The notes under the pieces are model-generated. The model ran no database searches. It was given only the letters and a program-made list of their open reading frames with translations, and was not told the origin of the DNA. DNA of 64,000 nucleotides from NCBI GenBank assembly GCA_963575745.1, contig CAUYUJ010021051.1, forward strand, positions 79,501 to 143,500, in the 5' to 3' direction. This DNA comes from Prorocentrum cordatum. Lineage: Eukaryota; Sar; Dinophyceae; Prorocentrales; Prorocentraceae. The position numbers and the translations under genes are program-made. Shown one piece after another: positions 40,801 to 50,253 of the stretch (its first letter is position 1; each line of letters opens with the position of its first letter).

Positions 40801-43800
40801 ATGGTGCGCGGTCGTGCCGCATGGCTTGTCGCGGTGCTTGCGTGTGTGACACTGTCCGACCGCGCGGCCGCAGACAGCGACGCCGTCGCTGCGCAGGCCG
40901 TCCATTGCGATGATGCCAGCGTCGACTGCACCGCGGACGCGCCGGAAGAAGGTAGCCTGCTCCAGCACAAGGCTCGGGGGAAGGAGAAGCGACACCAACG
41001 CCACCAGGGAGGCCACCTCCAGCGAGGGGGCCACGATGCCTCCTCGAGCTGGGGATTGGGGATGTCTCAAGCGAAAGGGGGACCAGACCACCAGGGGGAC
41101 CCTTTCCGGCTCCTCGCGCTGGTGGTCCCTGGTGGTGTTGGAGTCGTTTTCCCTTGGTTCTAAAGGCCACGGCCCTCAGCAATTCCTCCGCGGCCCAGAC
41201 TCCCTGGAAAAAAATCTATGTCATACGGCACGCCGAACGTTGGGGGGAAACAAGTTGTTTGAACGAGTGCGGGTGGAACAGGGCCTTTCAGTACGCCGAG
41301 AAGTTCAAGAATTGGGATATATTCAAGATTTATTCCTTCAATTATCCAGCTGCCTGTGGCAAGTTCCGCCACCGTGCCAGCCCAGTCCCGTAGGTGGCGG
41401 CTGTTCGCATGATAGTGATTATGATGATGCTGATGACAATGTTGCTGGTGATGATGACGATTTTTCATCAGCATGAGGGGCTATGATGTTACGAACGGTG
41501 ACTGCGTGCATGCACACAACTCGGGGTTCGAGGTAGTTTACAGCATGAAAACATGTGGAACCCGCAAAATAAAAGTCCTTACTGCGTGTGGCGTGCTGGC
41601 ACGGTGCTCTTTCTAGCGCGTGCTACAGGGCCTAGCGTGCCCCACGGCGACATAGTTTTGCGAAACAAAAACTCGGCAGCCTTCAGATCGGTTTCCTCGT
41701 CGTCTGGGAGACTTCCTCGGGCCTCCTGGGTCGGTCCCGTTTCGGGGTCGTCGGGGTCGGAACTCGAGAGAGGGGGAGGCTCGGGAGGAGGAGCGGGGAT
41801 CGTGCTGGCCAGAATTTCCCCTGGCACGAACCGAATCACTCGCTGGCTAACGTGTCTAGCCACAGGCTCAGCTCCTCCTCCAGCCACCCAGGCGGGGTGA
41901 TCCCCAGGTGGCTTTTGATATTCCCCTCGGCTGTGATTGAGGTGATGAGGTCGGTGCGGAGGGTCCAGCGCGGCGTCACGACCAGCAGCTTCGTCATTTC
42001 GTCGTTGCACTTCTCGATCTTGATCATCGTGACCTGTTCCTCTAGCATTTTTTTCTTGACCTCGGTGGCCTTGTCTTCGCTCGGCTGGGCCTTGTCCAGG
42101 TAGTCGTGGAACATGTTCTTGTCGCCGCCGCCGATTTCGAGCGAGCACATCGTCTCGACGAGGCGTAGCGCCAGGCTGGCGGTCGGGCTGTCCACGGTCT
42201 TCAACTGCAGCTTCTGATCTGGGGTTCCGTGGCACAGCTTCTCGATGTGGGTCTTGAGTTCGGCGGTCGCCGAGGTGATCAGCTGGTGGTCGCGGCTGGT
42301 CCAGGTCTTCTGTGTGGGCTGTCCGCGTTGGCGTCCAACTCCGTGGCATACTTTGCGTCTGCGGTCTCCCTGGTCCTGTTCCTCGGAGTCGTCCACGATC
42401 TGCCCGTCCTTGTCCTCGTCCTTCGGGACTGCGGCCCCTGCGGCCCCCTTCTGCTTGGCTTGCGGCCTGTTGTCTCCGTTGGCGCCGCTTCCAGAGTTCC
42501 CAGACGCCTGGGAGGATACCACAGGGAGGCGCCAATTGGCTCGTGTCGTCGCTGGCTTCTGCGCGCCCGTGGGCACCATCTCGTTGTCGAAGAGGGACGG
42601 GTACGACTGGAGTAGTAATCACCAGCTGAGGGGCGTTGGCCAAGGATGAAGCAACAGTACTCGCTGTGGTAGCTGTCGGTCGTGGTCGGGCTGTCCGTGT
42701 CGAGGTACTTGTCGAAATGGACGTACGTGTAGGCCGGCTGCAATAAGCGGCTCGAAGCTGATCTCGTAGTTCAGCAGTGTCTTCAGGTTCCCACGCCGCT
42801 CGTTTCTCAGAGGAGTGGTTAGAGATATGCGTAGGGGCTTAGTGCCAGACGGAGTCAGCGGAATGTGATCGGCAAGGTGCTTTCAAAATTCGCGAGGATC
42901 GTGATAAATTTCGTGACGCTCGGGCTTGTCGCTGATATTCGCTAACTGGCATCGAGTCGCACCCGACGGCTTCCATTCGTACAGGTGATGCGTTGGTTCG
43001 GGGATGCATCTATTCGCTTTCCCGGACCTTTTGAAGATGATGTTGGCAGTGATCGACGCATGAGAATACTGTAGAGCAGTTGAGACACATATTGTCTATG
43101 GTGATGGCATTGATAATGGTAGTACGCCCGTGACCAGGCGCAGACGAGTGGGTCTGATGAGTAGCAAGACGATGGACGGTAGGGAACCTCGCTTTACATT
43201 TTCCGACCGTGCATCGAAACAGGGCTAACAGCTCGATCTCGCTGTCCGTATCGCCCATCTCCTGATCAACGGAGGGCACATCGTTAGCCATCTGGCCACT
43301 TGGGGCCCACTGGCTGCTCACGTACGTGCTGCGGAACACGTGCATATCACATGCTAAAAAAGCCTGGCGTACATGCTCGTCACGGAATAGTGCTTCCATA
43401 GTCGGAGGGCCCCATTCCTCCTGAAAAGTGGCTCCCGCGGGGTGGTCCCGTAGTTGATGTAGGTCATGATGCAGTTGGGCCGCCCATGGATGTACACCTG
43501 CATCGGCTGGTAGTCGGTCGTGTCGCAGTGGTGGCGACGAGGCTGGGCGACCGTCGGCTCTGGCATTGATCTCAAAGGTGTAGTCGCCGAAAAAAGCCGC
43601 CAAGAATGGAGCGTGATTGTCCGGGTCATTGAAGATAATTTTCCACCAGTTAAGCCGCCTGATCATTAGCTCCGCTGCGGTCGGTGCGAGTTACCATTCG
43701 CGAAATACTTGAGCCGTCTTCCAGCTGCGATGTGTTCCGTCGTCTCTTTATTGATGAGCTCTTCCCAACAGCATAGCACGCATTTTTTTTGGGGGGTTAG

Positions 43801-46800
43801 CACGTACGATTCGAGAGCAGACCAGGCGCGCCCAGCCACGTTGGTGATGGAGGTGCTGCGCTTGTACTTCCATGGCCCAGGGCACAGCCAGTAGTTCCCA
43901 AGCCGCGTCCACCCCACTGCGTCTGACTGTATACGTGCACGAACATCAGCATAGTTGGAGCCCGCGGCAGAGATGAGGCCGCCGAGGTGGATCAGATTGT
44001 AGACTTTGGCGCCTGCGATGCGGTGCTCGATGTCGCGAGTAACACGGGCATTGGCGGTGTAGACGAGGGTGTCTTGCTTGTCGATGTTCTGGCGATGGCC
44101 AGTCATATGAATGCACTTTTTATTAAGCGTAATGTTATCCAGGTCGTCGACGGCAAGCGCCCATCGCGCGTGTGGTAGGCCTTCGGGTAGCGCGTATATG
44201 CGAATGAGGTCGTCGATGAAGGCACCCATGGAGATCTGCTGGGTCGTGTGCGTGATGGGGCACTCCGCCGTCAGGTCATTATTGGTCAGCTCCGTGGTCT
44301 CGTCCAGCCATGCTTCGACACCTCGATAGAACGCCGCCATGAAAAGTTCGGGCTCGCTGCTATCGCCCATTCGCCCCCTGGTGTTGGCCGTGCTGAAACG
44401 TGGGCGTCGCTGGCTTCGATCGCGAGAACTGCACGGTCTCGATGTTGGGTGAGGAGGTCGTCGAAGTACTCGTCGTCCGTGCGATCATAGTGGGCCTGGA
44501 ACAACATGGAGTGGTCCCCCGTGGCGAAGGCGTTGCGCATGTCTTAGGATTTGACAATGAAGTTGCGATGCGCCGCACGCAATCGCCACATATAACTATT
44601 TTGACCAGGAGCATGAGTTCTTCTCGTCGTCGTTGTCGAATGCCTCCGTAGCCCCAGGCTGGGGCAGCGAAATGCCCCCCGTAGTCGCAGGGGCCAACGC
44701 GGAGGTAGATGCGCCACCAGTGGCAGAAACAGTGCAGGAGCCGGAGGCAGTGGTTAATGTCGTAGATCTCGTCGCCGCTAGGTTCTTTGTTCTTCTTCCC
44801 AATGGCTACGACCTGGCTCGTCACCGCTTGTGAAGGCAGTGTTTGCGTAGTGCGAACGCGAGCCAGGAGCGACGTGAAGAGAAGATGGTCGACGTGGGCT
44901 TCCTCGAGCGGGATGCGGCGGCGGGGGCGTCGGGCAGGGGCTCCGGCTTGTGCGAGTTTCGAACTTGCAGGTAATGTTGGTCCTCGTGTCCAAGGCCGAT
45001 AGTCTCTGTCGTAGGCTTAGTTAAATACCGTGGATGGGGGGGGAAACAAGTATCTGCGTTATTTCACCCGGCCATGACCACCCAGGATTGTACCGTCTGT
45101 GCTTGTTGGCCCAGGTGCGTTTCTTCATGTACCCGAGATCTTCCGTGGCGTTGTCCAAGTCGGTCTGGGTGGCGCCGCACTGTCTGGGTGGCGCCGCACT
45201 GAACGGGGCCGAATTGGGCGATGTCCTCCACTGGTGTGAGCAAAAGCTTATCGATGTAGGCGTCCTCGAGGTAGATACTGGCGGGGTGCTGCGTGGCGCT
45301 CATGCCTCCTTCTGTAGCTGGTTTGGCGAGTGCGGTCAAGAAGGCTTCGCCTCGCGGTCGGACAGCGGCTACTGACATATAACTTCGTCTCTTGATTCCC
45401 GCGCGCGTTCCAGCGCGTAGGCGAGCAAGGTGTCCGACGCGAGCGAGGTCGCGGACAGCCCACGCTTCTCGTAGTTGATCGCCCACCGAAGTGCGCCACC
45501 AATAGTTGTACCAGCGTCGGAATAATTTAAGCTGTTGTGAAACTCGGCGGAGATCCGTTCGCACCGTGGTAGCTGGTCTTTGGGGGCGTCTTGTAGCACC
45601 AGACCCATTCCATGCTGCACATCGTTGTGCTCGTTGTCGGAGAAGTTGGGCGCGTTCGGCCTTGGCTTCTGTCACCCATGTAGGTGCGTGGCTTTCTCGT
45701 GCGAAGTACTTTTTGGCAGTATGCTTGATGATATATCCCACTACTGCTGCATGTCGCGTCGGTTTCGCATCTGCAGTAAGGCGAGTGAGGCGAGCTCGAT
45801 GATGATCATATTGTTCGCGTCGGTCTTGAAAGAATTCTCGTCGCTGATGTTCTTGCTGTAAACAAGCTGCGAGCATGCCCCAATCCCATCGTGGTTGGTT
45901 AGGATCGCGATACTGCTCTGGTGCCGAAATGCGCACTTCCATAATCATCGGTACGTGGCCGATGACGGGGAGGGTCCGTAGTCGCCGTGACGCGTGCCAG
46001 CCCATAACCATTCGATTAGTAGCATGCATGAGGCTGGTAGGGGCAACGAAATAGTCGATGCGGCTGTTAGATCCTTTTGCACCGTAGTAGCTGGGCCCAA
46101 GGTTCCAATAATTGTTGACCGCGCACAACTCGTGGGCAAGCATATCTGTTTGAAGGCGCTGGGCGAGGTCGTCTTCTGGGCCGGCCTGGCACGGGCCGAT
46201 GCTAGCATCGGCGCAAGATTGAGACCCATGTATACCAAAACGGAGGTTCATATCACTGAACATGATCGGCACAGTGCGTTCGGGAGTCGTCTTAAACTGA
46301 TGTAGTATCCATCGCCACAGTTGAAGGCATTGTTTTCTTCCAGAAGTGTTGGTCCTTGGCGAGGTGCGGGCGCGGTGGGAAATACGTGACGACGTAGCGC
46401 ACTCAGTGTGGCCCACGATAAACGTCGAGGCTGCCTGCTCGTCCCTGGAGATGTGGCGGGGCCGACACGACGCGAAGGATGTTCCGCTCTCGGTAGAGAC
46501 GTCGTGACAATCCAATGCTGCAACCTGCGCTAGCATTTGTCCCCGCAGCTCCCGTCCATCCAAAGTGAACCATATGCGATGCTGAGTCCGTTCCTTATGA
46601 TGTCGTGTCCCTGCCCTGCTTCTGATTTTCGTGCCTGGGGTGAGGATCACGTCCATGTTGCGGAACTCCGTACTGATGGCCTCCAGGCGTCCCTCGTGGC
46701 TGAGAAGGCTGAAAAGGGGTTCCAGCCGACCACCGAGGTGCTGCGCATGGGCTTAGAGTGGTAGCCGCCGTCGGCGACGTCGAACGCGGGGTATGCCATG

Positions 46801-48571
46801 CCAAGGTGCAGCGCGAGGAGCACTCGTGGCCGCACCGCCATGCTAGGCCATCTCCTGGGGCGAGCGTGCTGAGCGGAGGAAGGCGAAGAATGGGCGGAGG
46901 CCACTGCGCCTGAACGGATCTGAGCAGTCCGTGGCCTTATGATGACGACGATGACGATGACGACGACGACCATGAGGAGGAGGAGGAGGAGGAGGAGGAG
47001 GAGGAGGAGGAGGAGGAGGCTGGGCTGGCGCTCGGCCAGCGTTGGGACTGGCTGCAACTTGCCGACTTTGTCTTGGACGTCGCACAGGTGGACTGGGGAT
47101 ATGGAGGACGAAATGGAAGGCTGTGACATGAGACGCCTTTTCGTTTCCATTTCTTGAGGATCTTTTATAGATCTAGCTCATATTGGGCGGTTTGAGAACC
47201 GTCCGGGGCTCCTGTGGGGCAGTCATGGGAGCCCTTTTGGGGCCTTCTTGGGCAGTGGTTAGGCCTCTTGGGCCGTCTTGGGGCTCTCTTGGGCCGTCTT
47301 GGGGCCGTCTTCGCCGTCCGGAGGGTCTCTTGGGACGTTTTGGGGCTGTCGAGAGGCCGTCTTGGGTGTCTCCGGGCGCCATCGTGGGCCAGTTTGAAGC
47401 TCTCTTGGGGTGTTATGGCCCGTATATGAGCCTTCTTGGGCTTTTTCTGAAGCAATGTTGGACGCCTCCTAGTTCATCTTAGAGCTCGATTGGGCCCTCT
47501 TGGGGCGATCCCGGAAGCCTCTTGGGCCGTCTTGACCTAACGGAAGTCCGGAAACGTGAGGATCCAAAAACCAATGAAAAACGTTAGGAAATCCATTGTT
47601 TCTTGCTCGGAGGCTCCTCGTAGAGCCCTGTGAAACCGTCGTGGGGGGTTTTCTCGGCCCTCTTGAGGCAGTTTTGGGCCGTCATGGGGCAATTTTGGGT
47701 TCTCTTGGAACCATTTTCGGCCGTTTTTGAGGCATGTTGGACCATGCTGGCGGCTTGGATGGCCATCCTGGGCCGTTTTGGAGCCTTTGGAGAGCCCCAG
47801 GGAAATGCAATGGCCGCCCAGGGACCCCCAAAAGTAGGGCCGATTCAGTCGACGAAGCGCGACGAGCGGGGGGGGGGTCCCTTAGAAGATTACAAAAACC
47901 CTATCAGGACAGCACTTGGCATTCTTCCACGCCTCAACATGCCAAGGGGCACGGTTGCGGACCAGTATTACCGGTTGCCCGGGCAACCATGCCAACGCAC
48001 CGCCCAAACAGCTTCTTGGATTGCGGCGTACAAACATTTAAAGATCGAGTACATTGTATGCGGGTTGCCGCCGGCCTCCATGAACAAGGGTAATCGGGAC
48101 AGGACGATGGAGTATTATCAGGACAAACAGATGGCGAGCCGATTGCGATGGGATGTGAAGAACGACGCCTCTGGCATGAAGTCAGGGCAAATAATTTTGG
48201 TTTTCTGGGAGCACGAGAACATTATGAACTTGATCCCTGCCCTGTGCAATCAAAAAGTCGCTTGGCCGGGTGATTCATACGACGCTTACGTCGAGGTCCT
48301 CTACGGGCAGCAGGGGGGGGCGTGGCATCATCAGTATGCCACACTGAAGAGCTGGGGTCTCCAAACCCTCAGCATCTCCGGACAAGACGCAAACGCTGAG
48401 ATGTGCTACCAATGCTCCGAGACCAACAACCCCCCCATTGCCGGCGCTCCTGCAACCAACCCCGATCGTGTGAGCCGCCGCCGTTATGGCTGCCCGTTCT
48501 ATACGATGACTGATCAGAAGTACGCCTATGCCCAGGACGTTACGAAAGATCTCGGAGTGTGTCCTCGCTGA
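40801..48571 (+). CDS. Secreted histidine-phosphatase-like protein, split by a LINE-filled intron
   Basis: Exon 1 (40801-40971) encodes a signal peptide (MVRGRAAWLVAVLACVTL) and ends GSLLQHK. Exon 2 (41166-41358) reads on in frame as ATALSNSSAAQTPWKK, then IYVIRHAERWGETS, where RHAER is the phosphate-binding His-Arg signature of the histidine phosphatase superfamily. It ends IYSFNYPAAC at a GCAAGT donor. Exon 3 (about 47913-48571) holds LPGQPCQRTAQTASWIA, equivalent to the second Arg region, and ILVFWEHENIMNLI, which carries the second catalytic-type His, then a C-terminal YGCPFYTM tail and TGA. The acceptor at 47911-47912 fits the phase, but others are possible. These enzymes remove phosphate through a phospho-His intermediate; the substrate is unknown. 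The middle intron is about 6.5 kb and contains a minus-strand LINE. Confidence 0.65.
40972..41165 (+). mobile_element. Introner-like element, copy 2 (GC-AG intron)
   Basis: 194 nt. AAGGC lies at both ends (40969-40973 and 41163-41167, AAAGGC at the 3' side). Terminal inverted repeats: 40981-41025 (AAGGAGAAGCGACACCAACG...) against 41108-41150 (...GGTGGTGTTGGAGTCG). In both copies GCGAC starts exactly 17 bases after the donor, and the acceptor follows GTCG by about 23 bases. Excision gives a perfect in-frame join between the signal-peptide exon and the RHAER exon. Confidence 0.8.
41579..42646 (-). CDS. Unknown protein, possibly retroelement-derived
   Basis: Minus-strand frames 42579-41836 and 42643-41579 overlap. 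The first reads as a globular acidic/basic protein (TSATAELKTHIEKLCHGTPD, LRLVETMCSLEIGGGDKNMF, ITPPGWLEEELSLWLDTLASE) after a Gln/Lys/Asp-rich N-terminus. It continues in the other frame as VIRFVPGEILASTIPAPPPE. It lies directly downstream of the LINE in the same orientation. No domain recognised. Confidence 0.35.
   Translation of the reverse strand, partial: SLANAPQLVITTPVVPVPLRQRDGAHGRAEASDDTSQLAPPCGILPGVWELWKRRQRRQQAASQAEGGRRGRSPEGRGQGRADRGRLRGTGPGRPQTQSMPRSWTPTRTAHTEDLDQPRPPADHLGDRRTQDPHREAVPRNPRSEAAVEDRGQPDRQPGATPRRDDVLARNRRRRQEHVPRLPGQGPAERRQGHRGQEKNARGTGHDDQDREVQRRNDEAAGRDAALDPPHRPHHLNHSRGEYQKPPGDHPAWVAGGGAEPVARHVSQRVIRFVPGEILASTIPAPPPEPPPLSSSDPDDPETGPTQEARGSLPDDEETDLKAAEFLFRKTMSPWGTLGPVARARKSTVPARHTQ
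43010..43666 (-). CDS. LINE C-terminal segment with C2H2/CCHC-like fingers
   Basis: 218 codons following the RT. The end holds CTVGKCKARFPTVHRLATHQ with a further His eight residues on, and MCLNCSTVFSCVDHCQHHLQ. These two Cys/His groups look like zinc fingers; LINE C-termini often carry such nucleic-acid-binding modules. Part of the middle is off-frame. Confidence 0.55.
   Translation of the reverse strand: MIRRLNWWKIIFNDPDNHAPFLAAFFGDYTFEINARADGRPASSPPLRHDRLPADAGVHPWAAQLHHDLHQLRDHPAGATFQEEWGPPTMEALFRDEHVRQAFLACDMHVFRSTYVSSQWAPSGQMANDVPSVDQEMGDTDSEIELLALFRCTVGKCKARFPTVHRLATHQTHSSAPGHGRTTIINAITIDNMCLNCSTVFSCVDHCQHHLQKVRESE
43666..44824 (-). pseudogene. LINE reverse transcriptase, broken frames
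   Basis: RT finger region (VVAIGKKNKEPSGDEIYDIN, then FAAPAWGYGGIRQRRREE) is read at 44824-44600. The motif A equivalent RNAFATGDHSMLFQ is at 44540-44490 in a second frame. GDSSEPELFMAAFYRGVEAW and the catalytic FIDDL box (motif C) are in 44370-43666, followed by a thumb-like region (VYNLIHLGGLISAAGSNYAD). Motifs are complete but spread over at least three frames, so no active polymerase is expected from this copy. Confidence 0.7.
45064..46656 (-). CDS. LINE ORF: apurinic-type endonuclease domain and linker
   Basis: 530 codons. Endonuclease/exonuclease/phosphatase-fold motifs in order: VPIMFSDMNLRFG (metal-binding Asp-Asn of the 'GDFN' type), NSRIDYFVAP (the 'SRIDY' motif) and LPVIGHVPMIMEV (terminal His region). 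The N-terminal Glu motif is less clear. This enzyme nicks target DNA to prime reverse transcription. After residue ~300 comes a basic helical linker (WVTEAKAERAQLLRQRAQRC) leading to the RT. The frame ends off-course near 45150, where the RT leader continues in another frame. Confidence 0.7.
   Translation of the reverse strand: MDVILTPGTKIRSRAGTRHHKERTQHRIWFTLDGRELRGQMLAQVAALDCHDVSTESGTSFASCRPRHISRDEQAASTFIVGHTECATSSRISHRARTSPRTNTSGRKQCLQLWRWILHQFKTTPERTVPIMFSDMNLRFGIHGSQSCADASIGPCQAGPEDDLAQRLQTDMLAHELCAVNNYWNLGPSYYGAKGSNSRIDYFVAPTSLMHATNRMVMGWHASRRLRTLPVIGHVPMIMEVRISAPEQYRDPNQPRWDWGMLAACLQQEHQRREFFQDRREQYDHHRARLTRLTADAKPTRHAAVVGYIIKHTAKKYFARESHAPTWVTEAKAERAQLLRQRAQRCAAWNGSGATRRPQRPATTVRTDLRRVSQQLKLFRRWYNYWWRTSVGDQLREAWAVRDLARVGHLARLRAGTRAGIKRRSYMSVAAVRPRGEAFLTALAKPATEGGMSATQHPASIYLEDAYIDKLLLTPVEDIAQFGPVQCGATQTVRRHPDRLGQRHGRSRVHEETHLGQQAQTVQSWVVMAG
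46935..47022. repeat. GAC then GAG microsatellite
   Basis: GATGACGACGATGACG passes into (GGA)n, giving short Arg- or Pro-rich frames. Confidence 0.9.
47200..47780. repeat. GGGCCGTCTTGGGGC minisatellite family
   Basis: Degenerate 15-20-base units of CTTGGGCCGTCTTGGGG, ending in a looser stretch up to about 47780. Same family as 19085-19475 (opposite strand) and 38230-40060. Confidence 0.8.
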
Positions 48572-49420
48572 GAGGTGAGGGGGGGGGCGGCAGATTTTTA
48601 CATGTGGGAAGGGTCCCGCAAGCACGACGTTCCTTCTCAGTGCGCAGATCATCCTACGCGTTCTCGTCCTCGTCGCCTACATCCTCCTCGTCCTCCCATT
48701 ATTTTGTGTTACGATGCAACTCCTGGGAGGTTAGATTCAGTTTTCGCACTAGTCCGAAATCCCGCCTGATCCGGCTTAACCCCGCTGAATCCGACATCCC
48801 GCTCGATCTGCGGCCGAATGCGGCCCAACAGCCCCGCATCGGGGCTTAATCCTCCTTAATCCCTCCGGCGAAAACCTCCCAGCACTTGCCTCCTAACTTA
48901 TCCTCGTCCTCGTGTCCGCTCCCCCGGCCCCTCCCCCCGCTCCTCTCCCCGGCAGTCCGCCAACGGAGCCTCCGGGCCCTCCGCGCGCGCCCCGCGCGCG
49001 GGCCGGGCGGGCGGCCCGAGCGCCACCGTGCTCGGCCGCTGCCCGCCGGCAGCTGCAGCAGTTCCCCCCAGTGCGGCGGCGTCGACTGCGGCTCGGGAGG
49101 CGCAGGCTCGCAGCCCATTTCTTCGCGCGGCTGCCTGGTCAGCGCAGGCAAAAACGGCAGGAAGGGCGGGCCTTTTTCGCAAGGGCACCCTTGCGCGTCC
49201 TTCGGTTGTGGCCTTCCTTCGCACGCTTCCTGATTCCTCGGTCCAGGGGTACCCTTGTGGGCGCGCGCGTCTAAGGGTCTTGCATCCTCAAACTCAATCC
49301 TTATGACTGATTTAGATTGTAAAATCTCTCATGTACCGGAAACCTGGCCCCGGGGCCCCCGGGGCCGCAGCACACCACGGGCCACAACTGCCTAGAAAGT
49401 GCCCCCTCCCTCCCCGGAGC
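48572..49420. other. No gene supported
   Basis: Downstream of the phosphatase stop. GC-rich DNA with no sustained protein-like frame or recognisable motif. Confidence 0.4.
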
Positions 49421-49429
49421 CTCCCCGGG

Positions 49430-49940
49430 GCCTGCCGGAGGCCTCCCCGGTCAGACAAGACGGCCCAACAAGCGCCCAAGACGCCCCAAGATATTCCCAA
49501 GAGGCGTCCAAGAGGCCACAAGGTCGGGCTCCACACCGCCCAAGACAGCCCGCGAGCGTTCCAAGACGCGCCAAGATGGTTTCAAGAAGAGCCAAGAGGC
49601 CACCAACACGCCCCAAGCGGCCTCTAAGAGGCCTCCCAAGAGGGCCCGATGATGCGAAAATCGTTGATTTCCATTGGTTTTTCCGATGTTTTTTGCCTTC
49701 TCGCTTTTTCGGCTGTCCGACGCTCCAAGAAGGCCCAGGAGGCCCCCAAGAGAGCCCCAAGACGGCCCAAGAGGCCGGGCCCCATGACGGCCCAAGAGGT
49801 CCCCAAGACGGCCCAAGAGGTACCCAAGGGGGCCCCATGACGGCCCAAGAGAGCCCCAAGACGGCCCAGGAGGCCCCCAAGGGTGCCCCAAGACGGCCGA
49901 AGAGCCGCCCACGACGGCCCAAGAGGCCCCCAAGACGGGG
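49430..49940. repeat. CCCAAGACGGCCCAAGAGG minisatellite block
   Basis: Degenerate units of the same family as 19085-19475, interrupted at 49650-49730 by a unique stretch containing AAAATCGTTGATTTCCATTG; similar 'AAAATC...TGATTT' words interrupt the 38-40 kb copies. Confidence 0.85.
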
Positions 49941-50176
49941 GATCCGAATTGACGTTTCGGGCCCTCGGCCCAAATAAGCCCCCAGGATGCGGGTTCGTCA
50001 GTAATGTTGACAACCTCTTTCGCGTATGAGAATGCGCAGAGTTTCTTTCAATAGCGCATTAGGTCTTGTAGAATAGGTCCGTGGGTTTGATGATGATGTA
50101 GATCTCCTTTTATACGTCCAGCACAAACAGGCCTCGTTGCCGTCCCTGCCCTGCGCTAGGAACTAGCAGTGCGCGT

Positions 50177-50253
50177 CTCCAGAGAGCTATGGCTTCTGAA
50201 TAAACGGGGGATTTACTCTGGTAAATTTTGGTGTTGCAGTAAGCTCTCTGGAG
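50177..50253. repeat. 12-bp inverted repeat beyond the copia 3' end
   Basis: CTCCAGAGAGCT (about 50176-50187) pairs with AGCTCTCTGGAG (about 50241-50252). It brackets the stop of the last copia frame and may form a hairpin. Confidence 0.6.

Larger units (their letters stand above)
43010..46656 (-). mobile_element. Non-LTR (LINE) retrotransposon, decayed
   Basis: From right to left: an endonuclease frame (46656-45064), RT pieces in several frames (about 45100-43666) and a C-terminal Cys/His frame (43666-43010). Frame changes near 45150, 44900, 44540 and 44370 break the polyprotein. It lies inside the proposed intron of the histidine-phosphatase gene, antisense to it. No poly-A tail or target-site duplication was identified. 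Confidence 0.75.
41359..47912 (+). other. Proposed 6.5-kb intron of the histidine-phosphatase gene
   Basis: Donor GCAAGT at 41359 follows SFNYPAAC. A phase-compatible acceptor is GACAG|CAC at 47912. The interior contains, on the minus strand, an unknown frame (41579-42646) and a LINE (43010-46656), plus a CTC/GAG microsatellite and GGGCCGTCTTGG repeats. The proposal rests on the complementary motif content of the two flanks. Confidence 0.55.
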
